DNA from: Nephromyces sp. MM_2019
Taxonomy: Eukaryota; Apicomplexa; Aconoidasida; Nephromycida
Direction: 5' to 3'
Length of the DNA: 64,000 bases
Assembly: GCA_015657535.1 (NCBI GenBank)
Contig: JADHZB010001847.1
Span: forward strand, 7,501-71,500
Positions 46,167-58,649 of the stretch are shown piece by piece; the stretch's first letter is position 1, and each line of letters begins with the position of its first letter. The notes under the pieces are model-generated. The model saw only the letters and a list, made by a program, of their open reading frames with translations, did not search any database and was not told the DNA's origin. The position numbers and the translations under genes are program-made.

Positions 46167-48541
46167 ATGTCATCACCTAATGGACAACATAAGCCCATAT
46201 TGATAACCCAAATCAATACTGGGGATCCTATCCTTTGGTTGGATATAAACGAAAAAGGATGCTTATCAGGATCAAGTCTCGGGAGAGTATACTTCTACTC
46301 CTTTTTACACAATGAGACTGTCCCATCAGAATCAGATAAAACCGTCTCTTTGATAAGTAAACCAAATAAACCTCCCTTATCTTATCTTAGTAAACTCTTT
46401 AATAATTCTAATATAAAGGCATCAGATACACACTCACAGAATCCCATTAGCTCTAACAAATCTGAAAATAATGGAGATAGACCAAGTGACACCTGGAGTG
46501 AAATTGTTGAACCAGAAAAACCTGAAGAAATAATTAATAAACATGATACCAGTAATATGGATAGCATCGATTCTACACTAACCCAAGACTCAGATAACCT
46601 AGGTGCTAGGCTAAGAGTTAAGGAGCCACCTTCTGAATCACAAAGCCTTAACTCTAAAAGAAATCTTATACTGAATGATAGGACTGATCTACCAGTTAAA
46701 TTTGTCTACTTAACTAGTGAATTTGCATTTGTCATCCTGGAAAATGCACAGTATTTTAAATGGAATTTGAGAACTATGAACTGTGAAAATGTACCACTAA
46801 CTGACTGGAAAATCTTCGCTTTCCCAAAAGAGCTTCTAATCCATAAAAGCTCTGTTCTTATTGCCAGCACCAGAAATTCTTTTAGACTCAACCTAGATAA
46901 TGGAGAGCATCAGCCTGTTGACTTTACCTTATTTGATGCCAAGCTTGTCCCAATTGATTACAATTATGACTATGTACTGTAAGTTAATAATCTGTCCCTG
47001 AAACATAAATATTCTTCATTTAATACTTAGAGGAAATACCTTGATAAAAAACTTACCATAATTAGCACGAATTAATATTTATGACTCTTTAAAGCCTAAT
47101 TACTCCTTACAAATTTGTTTTAAATACAAGGTATTTTATAAAATATTAAGTTACAATTTAAACACTTTTTAAAAGCATATTTCTGATTCATAACAAATCT
47201 AATAGGGGCTACTCAACAGAAGTTTACTTCTTGCTCTGAAACACATACAATGTTGACAAATTTTCAGGTCTATTTTAAGAACTTATCGTAATGAGTTCAA
47301 TGTCAACATACGAGGGGTTAATATTGTGAAGCCTATAAAAACTATAGAGTAAGCTCCTACCAGTTTTCTAACTAAAATAAACGTATTTCCTTAAGTGAAT
47401 ATGACAGGATTAAAGATTCTATAGCTATTAATATACCCGAGAAGCCATTTGTAACCACAGCTTGCTTCTGGGTAATCATAACTAGATTTAACTCTAGTCA
47501 AACGCTCTGTCTTGAAAAAGAATTTACCACTTTTACGTTACTCTTGTTAAACAGGCACCTTCACGATTTATTTTAATAATCCGTTCCACTATTATTAGAG
47601 TGTACAACTACAACAAGGATTCAATTTTAGACTTCGTAAGTTAACATTAAAATACACCTTTTAAATTTGTAGTCAACAGACCCTTTGATAAAACTTTCAA
47701 AGTACAATTGTTATTGCATTTGGTTTGAACTATTTAAACAAATTATATCTCAAGTATCTACATACCCTTTGAGATTCGCATATTGTATTATTTTAAATTC
47801 CTATAGATAGTTGTGATGCTAAATCACTAAATCCAAAATAATACACCTCTGACTTATTATCTTTATCAACTACCATTGATATAACTATGTCTTATTAGTC
47901 TTGTATAAGAGACCAACTACTTTAAATTTAAACTTTTAACTATAGCTTTCAGAATTTTTACTTTCACAATTAATTTTTTATAAAATTCAGAAGAAACACA
48001 CAGGGCATAAAAAAGACATTGTTGCAATCGATGCTAGTAACCCTAAATATTTTCTCACAATATCCAAGGACCAAACACTCAAAGTTTGGACTTCTTCTTC
48101 TAAAAAATTCTTGTATTCATTATCCATTAAACCAGCTTTATTTGATGCAGGTAATGATCAATTTATATATTTTTTATTATTATTGTAAGATATGATATTA
48201 GGATTAAAAAAGAATCCACTATCTCTTGTAATTGAGAATCTATTTTATTTTAAGGTTGGCCATATTTTTTAAAAAGTTATGGGAAAAAGGTAACCTTTTC
48301 ATCTGACAAGGTAAATTATTGAATTATTTCACATACACTTCATTCAATAGAAGATATTAACACTTTAAAACAAAATTCTACATACCAAAGCACTCCCAAA
48401 ATTGAAATTTAACTATATTCTAAATACTGTTTTAAACTTTTCGAAATCCCACTTAAAAGAGAATCGCGAAAAAATACACAAAATTTATTCCCAAAATTTT
48501 CAACTCAGGGAGTTTACATAACGGATTTGGTGATTTCATAA
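46167..48541 (+). CDS. WD40-like repeat protein with disordered Ser/Asn-rich insert
   Basis: About 432 aa from seven exons: 46167-46978, 47268-47348, 47396-47471, 47555-47635, 47991-48150, 48255-48310, 48509-48541 (last junction tentative). β-propeller-like segments are seen at the start (DPILWLDINEKGCLSGSSLG, RVYFYSF), in the middle (FVYLTSEFAFVILEN, AQYFKWNLRTMNCENV, SVLIASTRNSFRLNL) and in exon 5, which reads as a true WD40 unit (GHKKDIVAIDASNPKYFLTI, SKDQTLKVW). Between the first two blades lies about 100 residues of Ser/Asn/Asp/Glu-rich disordered sequence. The propeller seems incomplete by repeat count, so blades are either very divergent or further exons in the long introns (46979-47267, 47636-47990) were missed. 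No specific family recognised; a scaffold role is the general expectation. Confidence 0.6.
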
Positions 48542-49119
48542 TATTAACAGTTTTTGCCATGCATCCTACCCTTCAATGGCTTATAAAACCTGTAATGTAA
48601 TTTTCATGATAATTAAGTATTATAAAAAAGATGAGCACTTATTCAAAATTATTAATCGAATTAAAATATGAATAAAAATAGAATAGATACATAATCATTT
48701 AGACCTAATAGCACCTATTCAATACTTCAGTTTTAAAAAGACCTATTACGATCAAATCTTCATATTTGTGGAATTTTCAAAAATAAATAATCTCTTAAAG
48801 CAAATCATTGAATTTTTTTTTTAAATTATAAATTAAAAAAACACTAAACCCATTCTATAGGGAATGGTGGCTTTGGCATTTAGAATGAAGATTTAGTTAT
48901 GTTACATTGAAAATTTTTATTTTGAAATTTTAAGCTGTTAGAAATTAGTAATTATAATATAACATTAACTTTTTATATTGAAAAAATGCTATCGTATTGA
49001 TACAAGATGGAGTGCAATATAGTAAAAAGTCTTTTTGTGATTAGGTGTATTCGTATACCCCCATAAACCTTTTTAGCTAGATGTGTGTAAGTTAAAGTAT
49101 GACTGTGCATTTAATTCTT
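48542..49119. other. Convergent intergenic region, no gene seen
   Basis: 578 bp, AT-rich, between the WD40-like and YIF1 stops. Nothing recognised. Confidence 0.5.
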
Positions 49120-50286
49120 TCAATTCGGGCTTGGTGGCATGAGGGACCAGCAAACTGGGAATTGCAGTAGTCCAAAAAATAGTCCAATAAACAATCTTAC
49201 ACGATTCTTGTTTGATGCGTTTGTCAAAGAATTTGATTCATGATGAGATTTGGAGTGAATACTTAAGAAAAAGGCCATCTCGATAGCGTAGCAGATTGTA
49301 AAATAATTTATTATGATAATATAAATGAGATATGGTTGAATAAATGAATTATTTTGCTCTTCTAGATGTACATTTTCTGTTGTGGACTTTTTATCACTTT
49401 TAAAAACTAGTCCTAGACCAGTTATCAAAGCAAGATGCACAAACTTGTAGCCACAAAAGGCCAGTGTGTCAAACGTGTTAATATATGAATTCTTTGCAAG
49501 ATAAAAAGAAACCTTAATTAAGATTGCTTCAATGGCTATAATAGTAATGGAATAAGTTGCTTGATTTCCAAGTACATCTGGTTTAAATTCATTGGAGGTG
49601 CCTTTTGCCATCCCAAAGAGCAGGGTGTAAGTAATTAGTGCCATCAAAGGTATATAGAAATCAAGGGTAAATTGTGCTTGTGTTTCAGGCCTTTCAATAA
49701 TGGTTTTTGAAATGGTTAATGGGTAATCGGAACTTGAATTTGATGAGTTGCTATAGTTAAAAGTCTTGAGGATAGTATGGAATGGAAAAAGTAAGAATCC
49801 TAATCGGTTAAGAACATATCTATGACTAACATTAAAGTAATGTTTTAAGATGCTTATAGCGCCCGGGAAGTATGATTGTATATTGAAAGGTAGGGGTTCA
49901 TTTGTGATCATAGAGCCTATTATAGTTTTTGCTACTGGATTTCTTATAATATCTTCTATATCTTTAAATTGTTTATTTATCGGGGGGGGTTGTGGAGGAG
50001 CTATTTTGTTTTGATGAGGTGGATTGTTGTAGATATATGAAGAGCGATTAATGGGTTGTTGAGGTTCACTTTGACTTGAGCTAGGATTGTAACTCAAACT
50101 TGGTTTTGATTGAACTTCATGATTGGTAGCTGATCTTTGCTGTGAAAATTGTTGAATGGGTGTGTTCCAAGCATTTGATTCAGGATGTGAGGTAGTTTGC
50201 GGAATTGAGCTCATACTCATTCCACTATTGCTTGGGTCTGAATCCGCTTTGTAAGATGACATTGGGAGTGGTTTACGAAGTTGCAT
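49120..50286 (-). CDS. YIF1: YIF1 family Golgi/ER vesicle membrane protein
   Basis: Single exon, 388 aa. YIF1 forms a complex with YIP1 and Rab GTPases in ER-to-Golgi vesicle transport. The first 105 residues are polar and Ser/Gln/Pro-rich, as in other YIF1 proteins. The conserved domain begins IRNPVAKTIIGSMITNE, then SYFPGAISILKHYFNVSHRY and VLNRLGFLLFPF (family: YFxVxxxYVxxKLxLLLFPF), followed by ETQAQFTLDFYIPLMALITY (family APDLYIPxMAFxTY), which starts the first of about five membrane helices, VLGNQATYSITIIAIEAILI, and a C-terminal hydrophobic helix ending WSLMPPSPN. A Ser/Asn-rich loop (YSNSSNSSSDYP) is inserted before the membrane part. The start could also be Met9. No introns, unlike most neighbours. 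Confidence 0.9.
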   Translation of the reverse strand: MQLRKPLPMSSYKADSDPSNSGMSMSSIPQTTSHPESNAWNTPIQQFSQQRSATNHEVQSKPSLSYNPSSSQSEPQQPINRSSYIYNNPPHQNKIAPPQPPPINKQFKDIEDIIRNPVAKTIIGSMITNEPLPFNIQSYFPGAISILKHYFNVSHRYVLNRLGFLLFPFHTILKTFNYSNSSNSSSDYPLTISKTIIERPETQAQFTLDFYIPLMALITYTLLFGMAKGTSNEFKPDVLGNQATYSITIIAIEAILIKVSFYLAKNSYINTFDTLAFCGYKFVHLALITGLGLVFKSDKKSTTENVHLEEQNNSFIQPYLIYIIIINYFTICYAIEMAFFLSIHSKSHHESNSLTNASNKNRVRLFIGLFFGLLQFPVCWSLMPPSPN

Positions 50287-52302
50287 TTTTCTGATAATCT
50301 GTTTTGATACGATTCTCTTTAGATGTTTAAAAGATTTCTATTTGTGAAGTAATTTAATTCAATTTTAAAACTCAAGTTTATTGAATCAATTCTGATATTT
50401 GTTCCTAAAAGAATATCTAGTTTAATTCAAACGCATCATAGCCTGAGACACTTTCTTGTGGAATTATTTTAAGATATGTAGAGGAGCATATAATATTGAG
50501 TTACATGAGATTTTTAATTTTGATCAAAATAAATTCTTCTTATTTTAATGTAAGTATTCAAGGTGAATCAAAACTTATAAATTTCAATATATGGTGCATA
50601 TTCGAAGGTATGGGGTCATTTATTAGGGTCAATGACAGTTAATTTCACATATGTTATGGTTGGGTATAAGTAAATATATTTATTTTGGGAATTAAAAAGT
50701 TGGTAATCTTTGCTCAAATGGTATAGGAACTACAAAATAAAAAGATATCTTGAAGGAATAAGACATTCAAAACTTTTTTTATCAATTTACATTATAATCA
50801 AATTTATCATATTCGCCAAATTAATTAACGACTTCAGGTGACATCGTTGTTAAAAGCATTAACATGACTTAAAGGCAGATGAGATCAAATAAAAACAATA
50901 ATTGGGGTTTTAGAGTTTGTTGAATCTACTAACATGATATTTTACTAAAACAAGGTAATATAATTTAGCTATAACAGAGAATGGAACAAACAAAACGAAA
51001 GAATTTTTGATAATTTTAGAGAAAATTGAGGAATGAAATTTATAAACCAAATAGCTCTACAACTTGTAACCCATGATATGTACTAACCAGCTACATCTAA
51101 TAGACTTATGCTTGTTTTAGATATAATTAGCTCAATAAAATAAATGTTAAACTAGTTTCTTTTATGTGTTCCCTATTTACAACAAACTTGTGCTCTATTT
51201 TGTATTTGTATAGGTTGATATATTTCTAACATCTTTTTTTACTAATTAGGATCAAGGCTTTAAAGGTATCATTTTATATGAATCTTTGTTTTTTTGATGC
51301 TATGTTAGCTTTGAGATTTTACATTTCTTTAGAAAATTTTAAACTAGGCACACATTTGAACGAAAAAAGTCTCATGTATTTAGTTTTTAACCCTAAATCA
51401 AATCAGCTTTATAAACATTTTTAAAAATCTGAACTTTGAATTGCTTTTAAAATAGCAAATTGGAATGATCACTTGACTTGTAATTTTTTTTGTCTAAACG
51501 TAAAGTGTATCAAATTATCTAACAATAAAGATTCATAAATCTCGAAACATGTTACATTTAAAATCTAAGTATTCCACTAACCATACTCACTCATATGCTA
51601 ACTTATAAACACTCGTGAGGCATAAACATATGACTCTCCATATACACGCACACGACCAATAATTCTATCCCAAAAGTATTGATAAATTACAATATTCAAG
51701 TAAATTACTATACAATCTCAGAAATTTAAATAAGATTTAATTACTCATGTGTGCTTGATAAAATCTTAGGGTGAATCAATAGAAAAATTTATAACTATTC
51801 TGTTTAATATAACTCAAAATCAAACAAAAAGGGCATAACACTCGGTTTTAGGAGTTTTATTTTACCAAATTATTTGTGTAACAAATACATTCATATATAA
51901 GCTTATATAGCACAAGGCTTGGAGAAAATTTTGAAACTGTTTTAAATGGCATAAATTCTTATAAATCTCTCATTAACTGATTGAGCTCAAGAATATTATT
52001 AATTAACAATCTATTCTATTTATAAAACGCACATACAAGCACATTTTCAAGAGTGACAATAAATTATGTTCAAGTTAATTAAATATAAAGTCAAACTGTA
52101 ATATAACTTAAGTACATCACCTTTGTGAATTCTCATGCAAATTCGTGAATAGTTTCTAAGTTTCAAAAGTTTGAGAAAAAAGTGGTTTTATTGGTAGAAT
52201 GTGTAATTTAGATAAAATGTCTTAGAATAGGGAGGCAATATATACCTAAAATTCCTGTAATCATTTTAACCCATTTTGAAAGACTATCTTATTTAATGTG
52301 TT
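50287..52302. other. Long intergenic region, no gene seen
   Basis: 2.0 kb upstream of YIF1 and downstream of FCP1 (both minus strand). Uniformly AT-rich, stop codons frequent in all frames, no repeats or tRNA-like folds noticed. A small ACAC-rich patch at 51585-51660 is the only texture. A short-exon gene could be missed. Confidence 0.5.
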
Positions 52303-55300
52303 TTAGAATGTATCCCAAAAATCACCCCAAACAGAGTCTACATTTGAGTCTTGGTCTTCATCTACATTATTTGCATCTGTTAAGTAGTCAATTTTCTTTG
52401 CTATATGTTCAATGTTGTCCGAATCCATGTGATCCTTACTTGAAAAGGGTCGCTTATCAGGTACATGCTGAATTTTCTCCTCTGTGTTATTTAGAGAGTT
52501 ATTTAGCAGTATGCTTCTATCATAGTTAGTCTTGGTCCCTATTATATTGTGGTTTAGTCGCTTGCTAGGAATAGCTAATATTTCATTCCTAATGATCCGT
52601 TTGGCTATTTCATCAAAGTAATCTGAAAGGGTATATATTATAGTAATTTTAAGTATTTATGATGAAAGAAAATAAAGTTAGGTCATGTGTAAAGTTTAAA
52701 GCAGAGTGAAAATTTTTTACAAAGTTAAATAGTGCATAATTTTTATGGAAGCTTGCAAAACTTTTACTTTTCTCAATGATCTCTTGATTGGCTTCCCATG
52801 TTGAGAAATATTTGCCATAATTTCTGTTGAACTCATACTGAAAATCGCTTGGGCGCCTTCAAAGCAAATTTATAAGTATATATATAGTGTATTTTTTTCC
52901 TGCTTGAATTGGTCTTATAAATTAGATTTAAGCATTGTATTCGCCAACCATATGGCTTGCATGCGTGGAGATATTAATTTATTCAATATTGAAAATATAA
53001 GATAAACAAGTATAAAAGTTTCATATGAATTACCTCCAAGTGTATATACCATACTCAAACCACATTGGAGATACCTGAAGAAAGTGTAATTAAAGCATTA
53101 TCTATAATTCTTGCATATATTTTTATATTTATTAGCTTACATGTTTTATTTTTTCTAATCCTTCTAGAGGGAGGGAGGAGTGAAAAGGAAAGATTTAAAT
53201 ATCGAAAATATAGTATGTAGCTATTTGTGTATAGAGCTTGACAACAGTAAGCATAATTTTAATGGCAGTAAAATAGGGTTAGATATGTCGATAGATTTCA
53301 TCGATTGAGATCTTTTAAAAAGTGATGAAGTAATCTATGTAACTCTTATACTTACTGTAGGGGGTTGAATCTGATAGATTGATCAAATGGGTGAAAGGTT
53401 TGCAATTATAATCGTTTTTAAATTCTGATAGAGTGAAGAGAATATCCGATGGTAAGCAATCGAAACTAGAAGGATAAATCTTAATTTGACAGCCTATAAA
53501 GCGAGCAATATTTTGCGTGTGTAGGATCGCATATTTCTCTTAGTGTATCTAGTTTTAAAAAGTCAAACCGGTACCTTTGAAAACTGTTTCCCTCATATGA
53601 TTCATAATACGAACAACATCAGGGATAACAGACAAATTATTGTGTGGATATGGATGTAGAGACCCAATATGTCTGATCTCAAAGAATATGTGATGAATAG
53701 TGTTGAGTATCTCAGCAAGATAGGGCAACTGCCTATCAAACTCTTTATACTGTTTCTTGATGGCTGGTATAAGAGGTGCTTGGAACTCAAGGTCGCTCTC
53801 TAGAGCCTAATTTAGACAACATTTATGTATCATGATTTTGTCAAGGATGATAAGTCACATTTCCTTGACAGTGACAGTCTATATGTCGAGTTTCAGTCTA
53901 CATGACTTATAATTTTGTTGTTGGGAATTCAACAATGAGTTGAGTGAGATTAAACAGTTCAATTACAATGTATATACTAATCATCCAAACCTGGTATGTT
54001 TGAAGTTCAGAAAAATCTTCTTCACATTTGTTGTATTTAGTCCTTAAGAAAGATTAAAATATAAGTTTGTGTAATTATTTTAAATCAAATATCTCTTTTT
54101 TAATCACCCAGCGTTGTTGGAAATCGAGAAATCTTTTAAGTAGTAATCGTCTGTGGATAGAAGACTCAGTGTTGATCTTATATTCATTGGCTGATCTAGT
54201 CCTTTTTGGAGAATGAAATTTCTTACTGTATATGTAAAAGTTAAAACAAGTTGTACTAGAAACATAGTAATTGGTAGAATTGAGTAAATCTAAGTACGTG
54301 AATTAAGCAGTCTATATGTAATGAAGGTCTTATAGATGGATCATATGCAGCTTTTATATTTAAGCTTTTATCAAATATCTTAAATTTCTTGATGAATTTT
54401 AGGATTTATGTTTTTGAATAATAGTGGTGATCAAAGTACATATATAATGAATAAATTATGATTTTACTTCTTATATTTTGGGTGTGCAATACCTGAAGGT
54501 GAGTGTAGATGTGAATAGGATTGCACCATAGCGTTGGTTCTAGTCAAATAATGGGAAGAAACCTGGCTATTATCGAATGAGCGTAGCATCGGGAAATAAT
54601 AGTAGCCATGAACCTAAATTTGAAAGCAATTGAAAGGATAATTAGCCTAATAAACATTTAAAGATGTATAGATTGTGTAGTAACCTTGATACAAGCACTA
54701 TCATATGACCAGACCATCTCACTATCATCCGCAATGATAACCATTTTTTTTGAAAATGGTAATATCCTCTCGATTGATTTTAGCCCATCTGGGCACTCCG
54801 TTCTGGGTTATAAAAAAGGATTTATTTAATGAGAGTAAATAGTGCTATCATATTATGGCGTAATAATGTGAACCTTATGTGATTTAAAATATTTGGCACC
54901 AAAAATATTTTGTGGATATATCCCTAAATTTTTTTATGTTTCATAAATCTACACTATAGAGTTCGAATTCTACAGCTAAATTCCTTGTATTATATCCTAC
55001 AGGTAAGTGGTCAATTATTTAATCAAATATCCCTTCATTTCTCATATAACTTTACCTTGTAAATACCCTATTCCCGAAGAATTTGCGTTTTGGGTCCAAG
55101 AGGCGAAGGGACTGAATTTTGTTATGCTATATGGGTGAACATTTTTTGTAAAACAATTTTATCTTACCGTGATTGCATGTTCTTCTGTAGCCATAGTATA
55201 TAAATATAGCTCAAATTTTTGATAGACGTCGCTAGATGAAACGAAATGTATAATTATATTTTATTTATATTATAAAGTTCAAGTTACAAAGGGAAGTTAT

Positions 55301-57029
55301 AAGTTTAAATTATAAAAATTGGCGAAATAAGTTAAATTTTTGTTTAAATTATATAAATTGTATAAATATTTGCAAATTGTATAAAATTAATGCAAATGAA
55401 AAGATTGAATCTGTGTTTCACTATTTTAGAGAAGTATTGTTTTTATCTCTTACTTCAAGAATTCAAATACCCCAGGTCTTAATTTAAAGTACATCGGAAT
55501 AGCTAAAAATATTGGTGCATATAATGTTAATGTATAAATGATGTTTGTGCATTATTTAGGGGCTGATTAGTTGTAAAAATTATTTATAAAAATTTGTGTG
55601 TAGTTATAATAAAAAAGTTCAAAGTAGTTCTGAAATATATAAGGATGTATACGTAGACGAAAACACAAATTTTCAGCCATATCAATACCGAGTTTTATAA
55701 TAATTACATCAAACATTAATGAATATATATATTTCACATCAATAGTGATTTTGATAAAAATTGATTTAATTATGTCTGTGTATAATTTTCTAAATTTTCA
55801 AAAGTGTCTATATAGAATTTTATCTAACTTCTTATGTCTGTGTTAAGTTGTCCAAGAATGATACTATTTTCCAGCTTTTTAATGATTATTTTGGCTTGAG
55901 TGTCTTCGTTTAATATGTAATGTGGGTATTCCTTTTTAGAATCATAATCATATAGCCAATATGATGAACAATTTGGTTGGGAATCGAGGAATAGTAATGG
56001 TATAGGCAGATCATTTGGTAGATTGCTCGAAGAAGCATGGATAAGCGTGTTATCAAGGTCTAGTATCTGTTATTGTACAAATATGGTTTCAATATCAGTA
56101 GATGATATATATAAGCAAGGATCAACTAATCGATTTGATCAACTGTGCTTATAAGAACTTAATCAAAAGTGAACAGAGTTTACAAAATGTGTAATTATAG
56201 TAATATATGATTTGAATTTACACATGGTGATGCCCACACAAATCAAATGCACTTCATAAAAAGCTAACTAAGCATAATTTCTTTTTATCAATCATCCGTT
56301 GGGTCCATTCATTCTCCATTTCAAATGCTTTCTATTTTTAAAGTATATTTGAAAAAAATCGATTTAGTGATAGTATTTGAGGCAATTTAATGAAATAAAA
56401 TCGTTTAGATATCGACCCAACATAACTAAATATATTTAATACTTAACTCACATCCTTTGAGATGTAAAACCCCTCCTGATTGGAAATAAAGCCAGCCTGA
56501 ACAGTGTCATAGGGATCTCTTATGTTAACGGTTTCCAGGCAATCAGCACACACGTTATGGAAAACAGTGTCATGGTTGCATGTTTTTGGTTCAATTTCGC
56601 AGGCAGTTTCCCTATAAAAAATGATTTACTCACGCCTAAAATCTTATATTTATAGATGACTTATTATACTTTATCCATATTCACATAAAAGGGGACTCTA
56701 AAAGAATTTCAGTAAGTCTATAAAGGAATAATTATGATAAGTGGTAGAAAATAATCCAACTAAGCACAGTTGGATTCTTACTCTAAAGTCTTGATAGACT
56801 CTGAATTATGTTTGCATTTGCTTATGATTATACCGCTCAATGGACTTCTGAGTGTGCTAGACGATATGGTAATTAAGTTGCTGATTCCATTCAATTGGCC
56901 CAAAACATCTCCAATTTTGACAAGATCACCATTATTAATAAACCAATTTACTTTGTATATGTATTGATCTAAAATTGTGCATTCATCTTCGATCAATTCG
57001 AAAAAGCTGAATCTTGATGTTCCAGTCAT
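52303..57029 (-). CDS. FCP1: FCP1-type RNA polymerase II CTD phosphatase
   Basis: Dephosphorylates the RNA polymerase II CTD to recycle the enzyme. 709 aa from 17 exons: 56782-57029, 56452-56611, 56269-56331, 55829-56066, 55454-55502, 55168-55231, 55056-55111, 54685-54802, 54493-54613, 54108-54225, 53991-54042, 53575-53806, 53356-53493, 53141-53163 (23-nt microexon), 53034-53074, 52768-52856, 52303-52622; every junction is in phase. Order: N-terminal lipoyl/biotinyl-like domain (1-82), CNHDTVFHNVCADC zinc-like motif, FCP1 homology domain with ILDLDNTLIHA (DxDxT, near residue 160), MYFKLRPGVFEFL, FELYLYTMATEEHA, LLDPKRKFFGNRVFTR and KMVIIADDSEMVWS (catalytic Asp pair), HHIFFEIRH, then a divergent BRCT domain (about 506-575; CQIKIYPSSFD, THLIN, VSPMWFEYGIYTW), and an acidic tail ending VWGDFWDTF. 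All catalytic aspartates are present. Microexon and BRCT splice points are inferred from phase. Confidence 0.92.
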
Positions 57030-58649
57030 CCTTCATGCGTTGTTTGAGTTGTATATACACGAGATTTCACCCGGGATTTGTTTACTAGTGAACTAGTGCT
57101 GATAAACAGTTAAACAGTTAAAAATATTTTAAATATTATATAAATAGCATCACTTTGTTTATTTGAAGAGGTTTATGTACACTAGCAAATATTTATAGGC
57201 TTATTAGATGTATGAAGTTCAATTGAAAGTGACAATAGGATTTGGTGTCTGTGTGTCACAACTAAAGAAATATATACAAGCGAAAGGTCTGTAGAAACAG
57301 GAGAAAACCCTTAGTGATATGTAAGGGAAAGTTCATTAAATTTAAACAGTTTGTGTTTTTCTAAAGGTCTTAGTAGCTCTATGAGGTCATTTAGTTTTAG
57401 AGGTACTTATGATAAGTAGCTTACGCAAGTCTGTGTTAGTAGAGGTATGTTCAAGGAATGAATTTTCACAGTAGTCCACAGGTTGCTGTATCCCAATCAG
57501 TACACAAACAGATGTTTTGCCTCTCGTGTCGAATATAATTCATATAACAATCTGTTAACTCAAACAATTAATTAATTTAGATGCAAGGAGCTAAGTTGAT
57601 TAAGTGCGGTATTTATCCCTTATATTCTAATCCCAGTAGTAAGGGCTATTAAGGTTCATGTGTCTATTTGACTCATTGAAAGGTTTTGTGTTTCAAAAGA
57701 AGAGCTTTAAGCATTTAACCCATAACTTGTTTCAAATAATAAGCACTTCATATCGATCATTAAACTATTTTTATTGTCATTAATATGATAAGTAATCATT
57801 ACTCTTTGATTATGGCAACATCATTAACTTATCTTTTCTTAAATATTCATTTTATAATGTTAATTGCTTTGTTATGCTTTTTATCTAGAAATTTTAGTAT
57901 TGGCTTAATTGGGTCGTTCCACGATGTAAATTATTTTATGTTTAGACTCATACCCAAAGTTTGTAAATCAAAATTAGATTATTACTAGAATATTCTCTTA
58001 CACTTTTATATATGCCAAGAGTGTGTTGTAGTTTAGGTGTAGACCATGTTAAGTTAACTTCACTCTACCTTGCATTATAAAAAAATTTTCAGAAGCTAAT
58101 TATGTTTATACTATTTGTATATGAAATTGAAAATTATCAATTGATTGTTGATTTGATTCAGGAAAGGTGTTGATTAATTTCAATTATTAAATAAACTTGT
58201 ATAATTGCTATAGGGTGTTTAAGCCAAGCGCATCATTTTTCAAAGTACTCAATAAATAGAAAGCATCTTAGAGAAAAATAGAGAATTTACCAACGTAATA
58301 AAGATGTCTCAAATTTCACGGACACAGTTTTGTACAAATAACCCTATAAAAAGATAATTTATAAATTAATATAATATTATCTTAGAGTTTCCAATTCATT
58401 TAAATCAGATTCTATTATCGAGATAAGTATAGTTGCCAAAGGGTATAATTATGAAACAAATTTGTAGGTGCAGTGATAAGAAATTAAAATAATTGGGTTA
58501 TGAATTCAATTTGAATCAATTATAAATTGATAAATGTGGCAATCATAACACAATAGTTATATGTATATCAATTTATTCGTTTTTTGTTACTCAAGTAAAT
58601 GAAGGAATGTCTGTAATACAATGGCTTGTATTGAATTTATGAGTGTATT
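57030..58649. other. Intergenic, no gene seen
   Basis: 1.6 kb upstream of FCP1 and downstream of the next minus-strand gene. One 67-codon plus-strand frame at 57785-57988 is hydrophobic and AT-driven and is not supported. No RNA gene recognised. Confidence 0.5.

Noticed and set aside
57785..57988. 67-codon hydrophobic plus-strand frame
   Set aside because: Composition is what AT-rich DNA yields by chance, no splice partner and no recognisable pattern.
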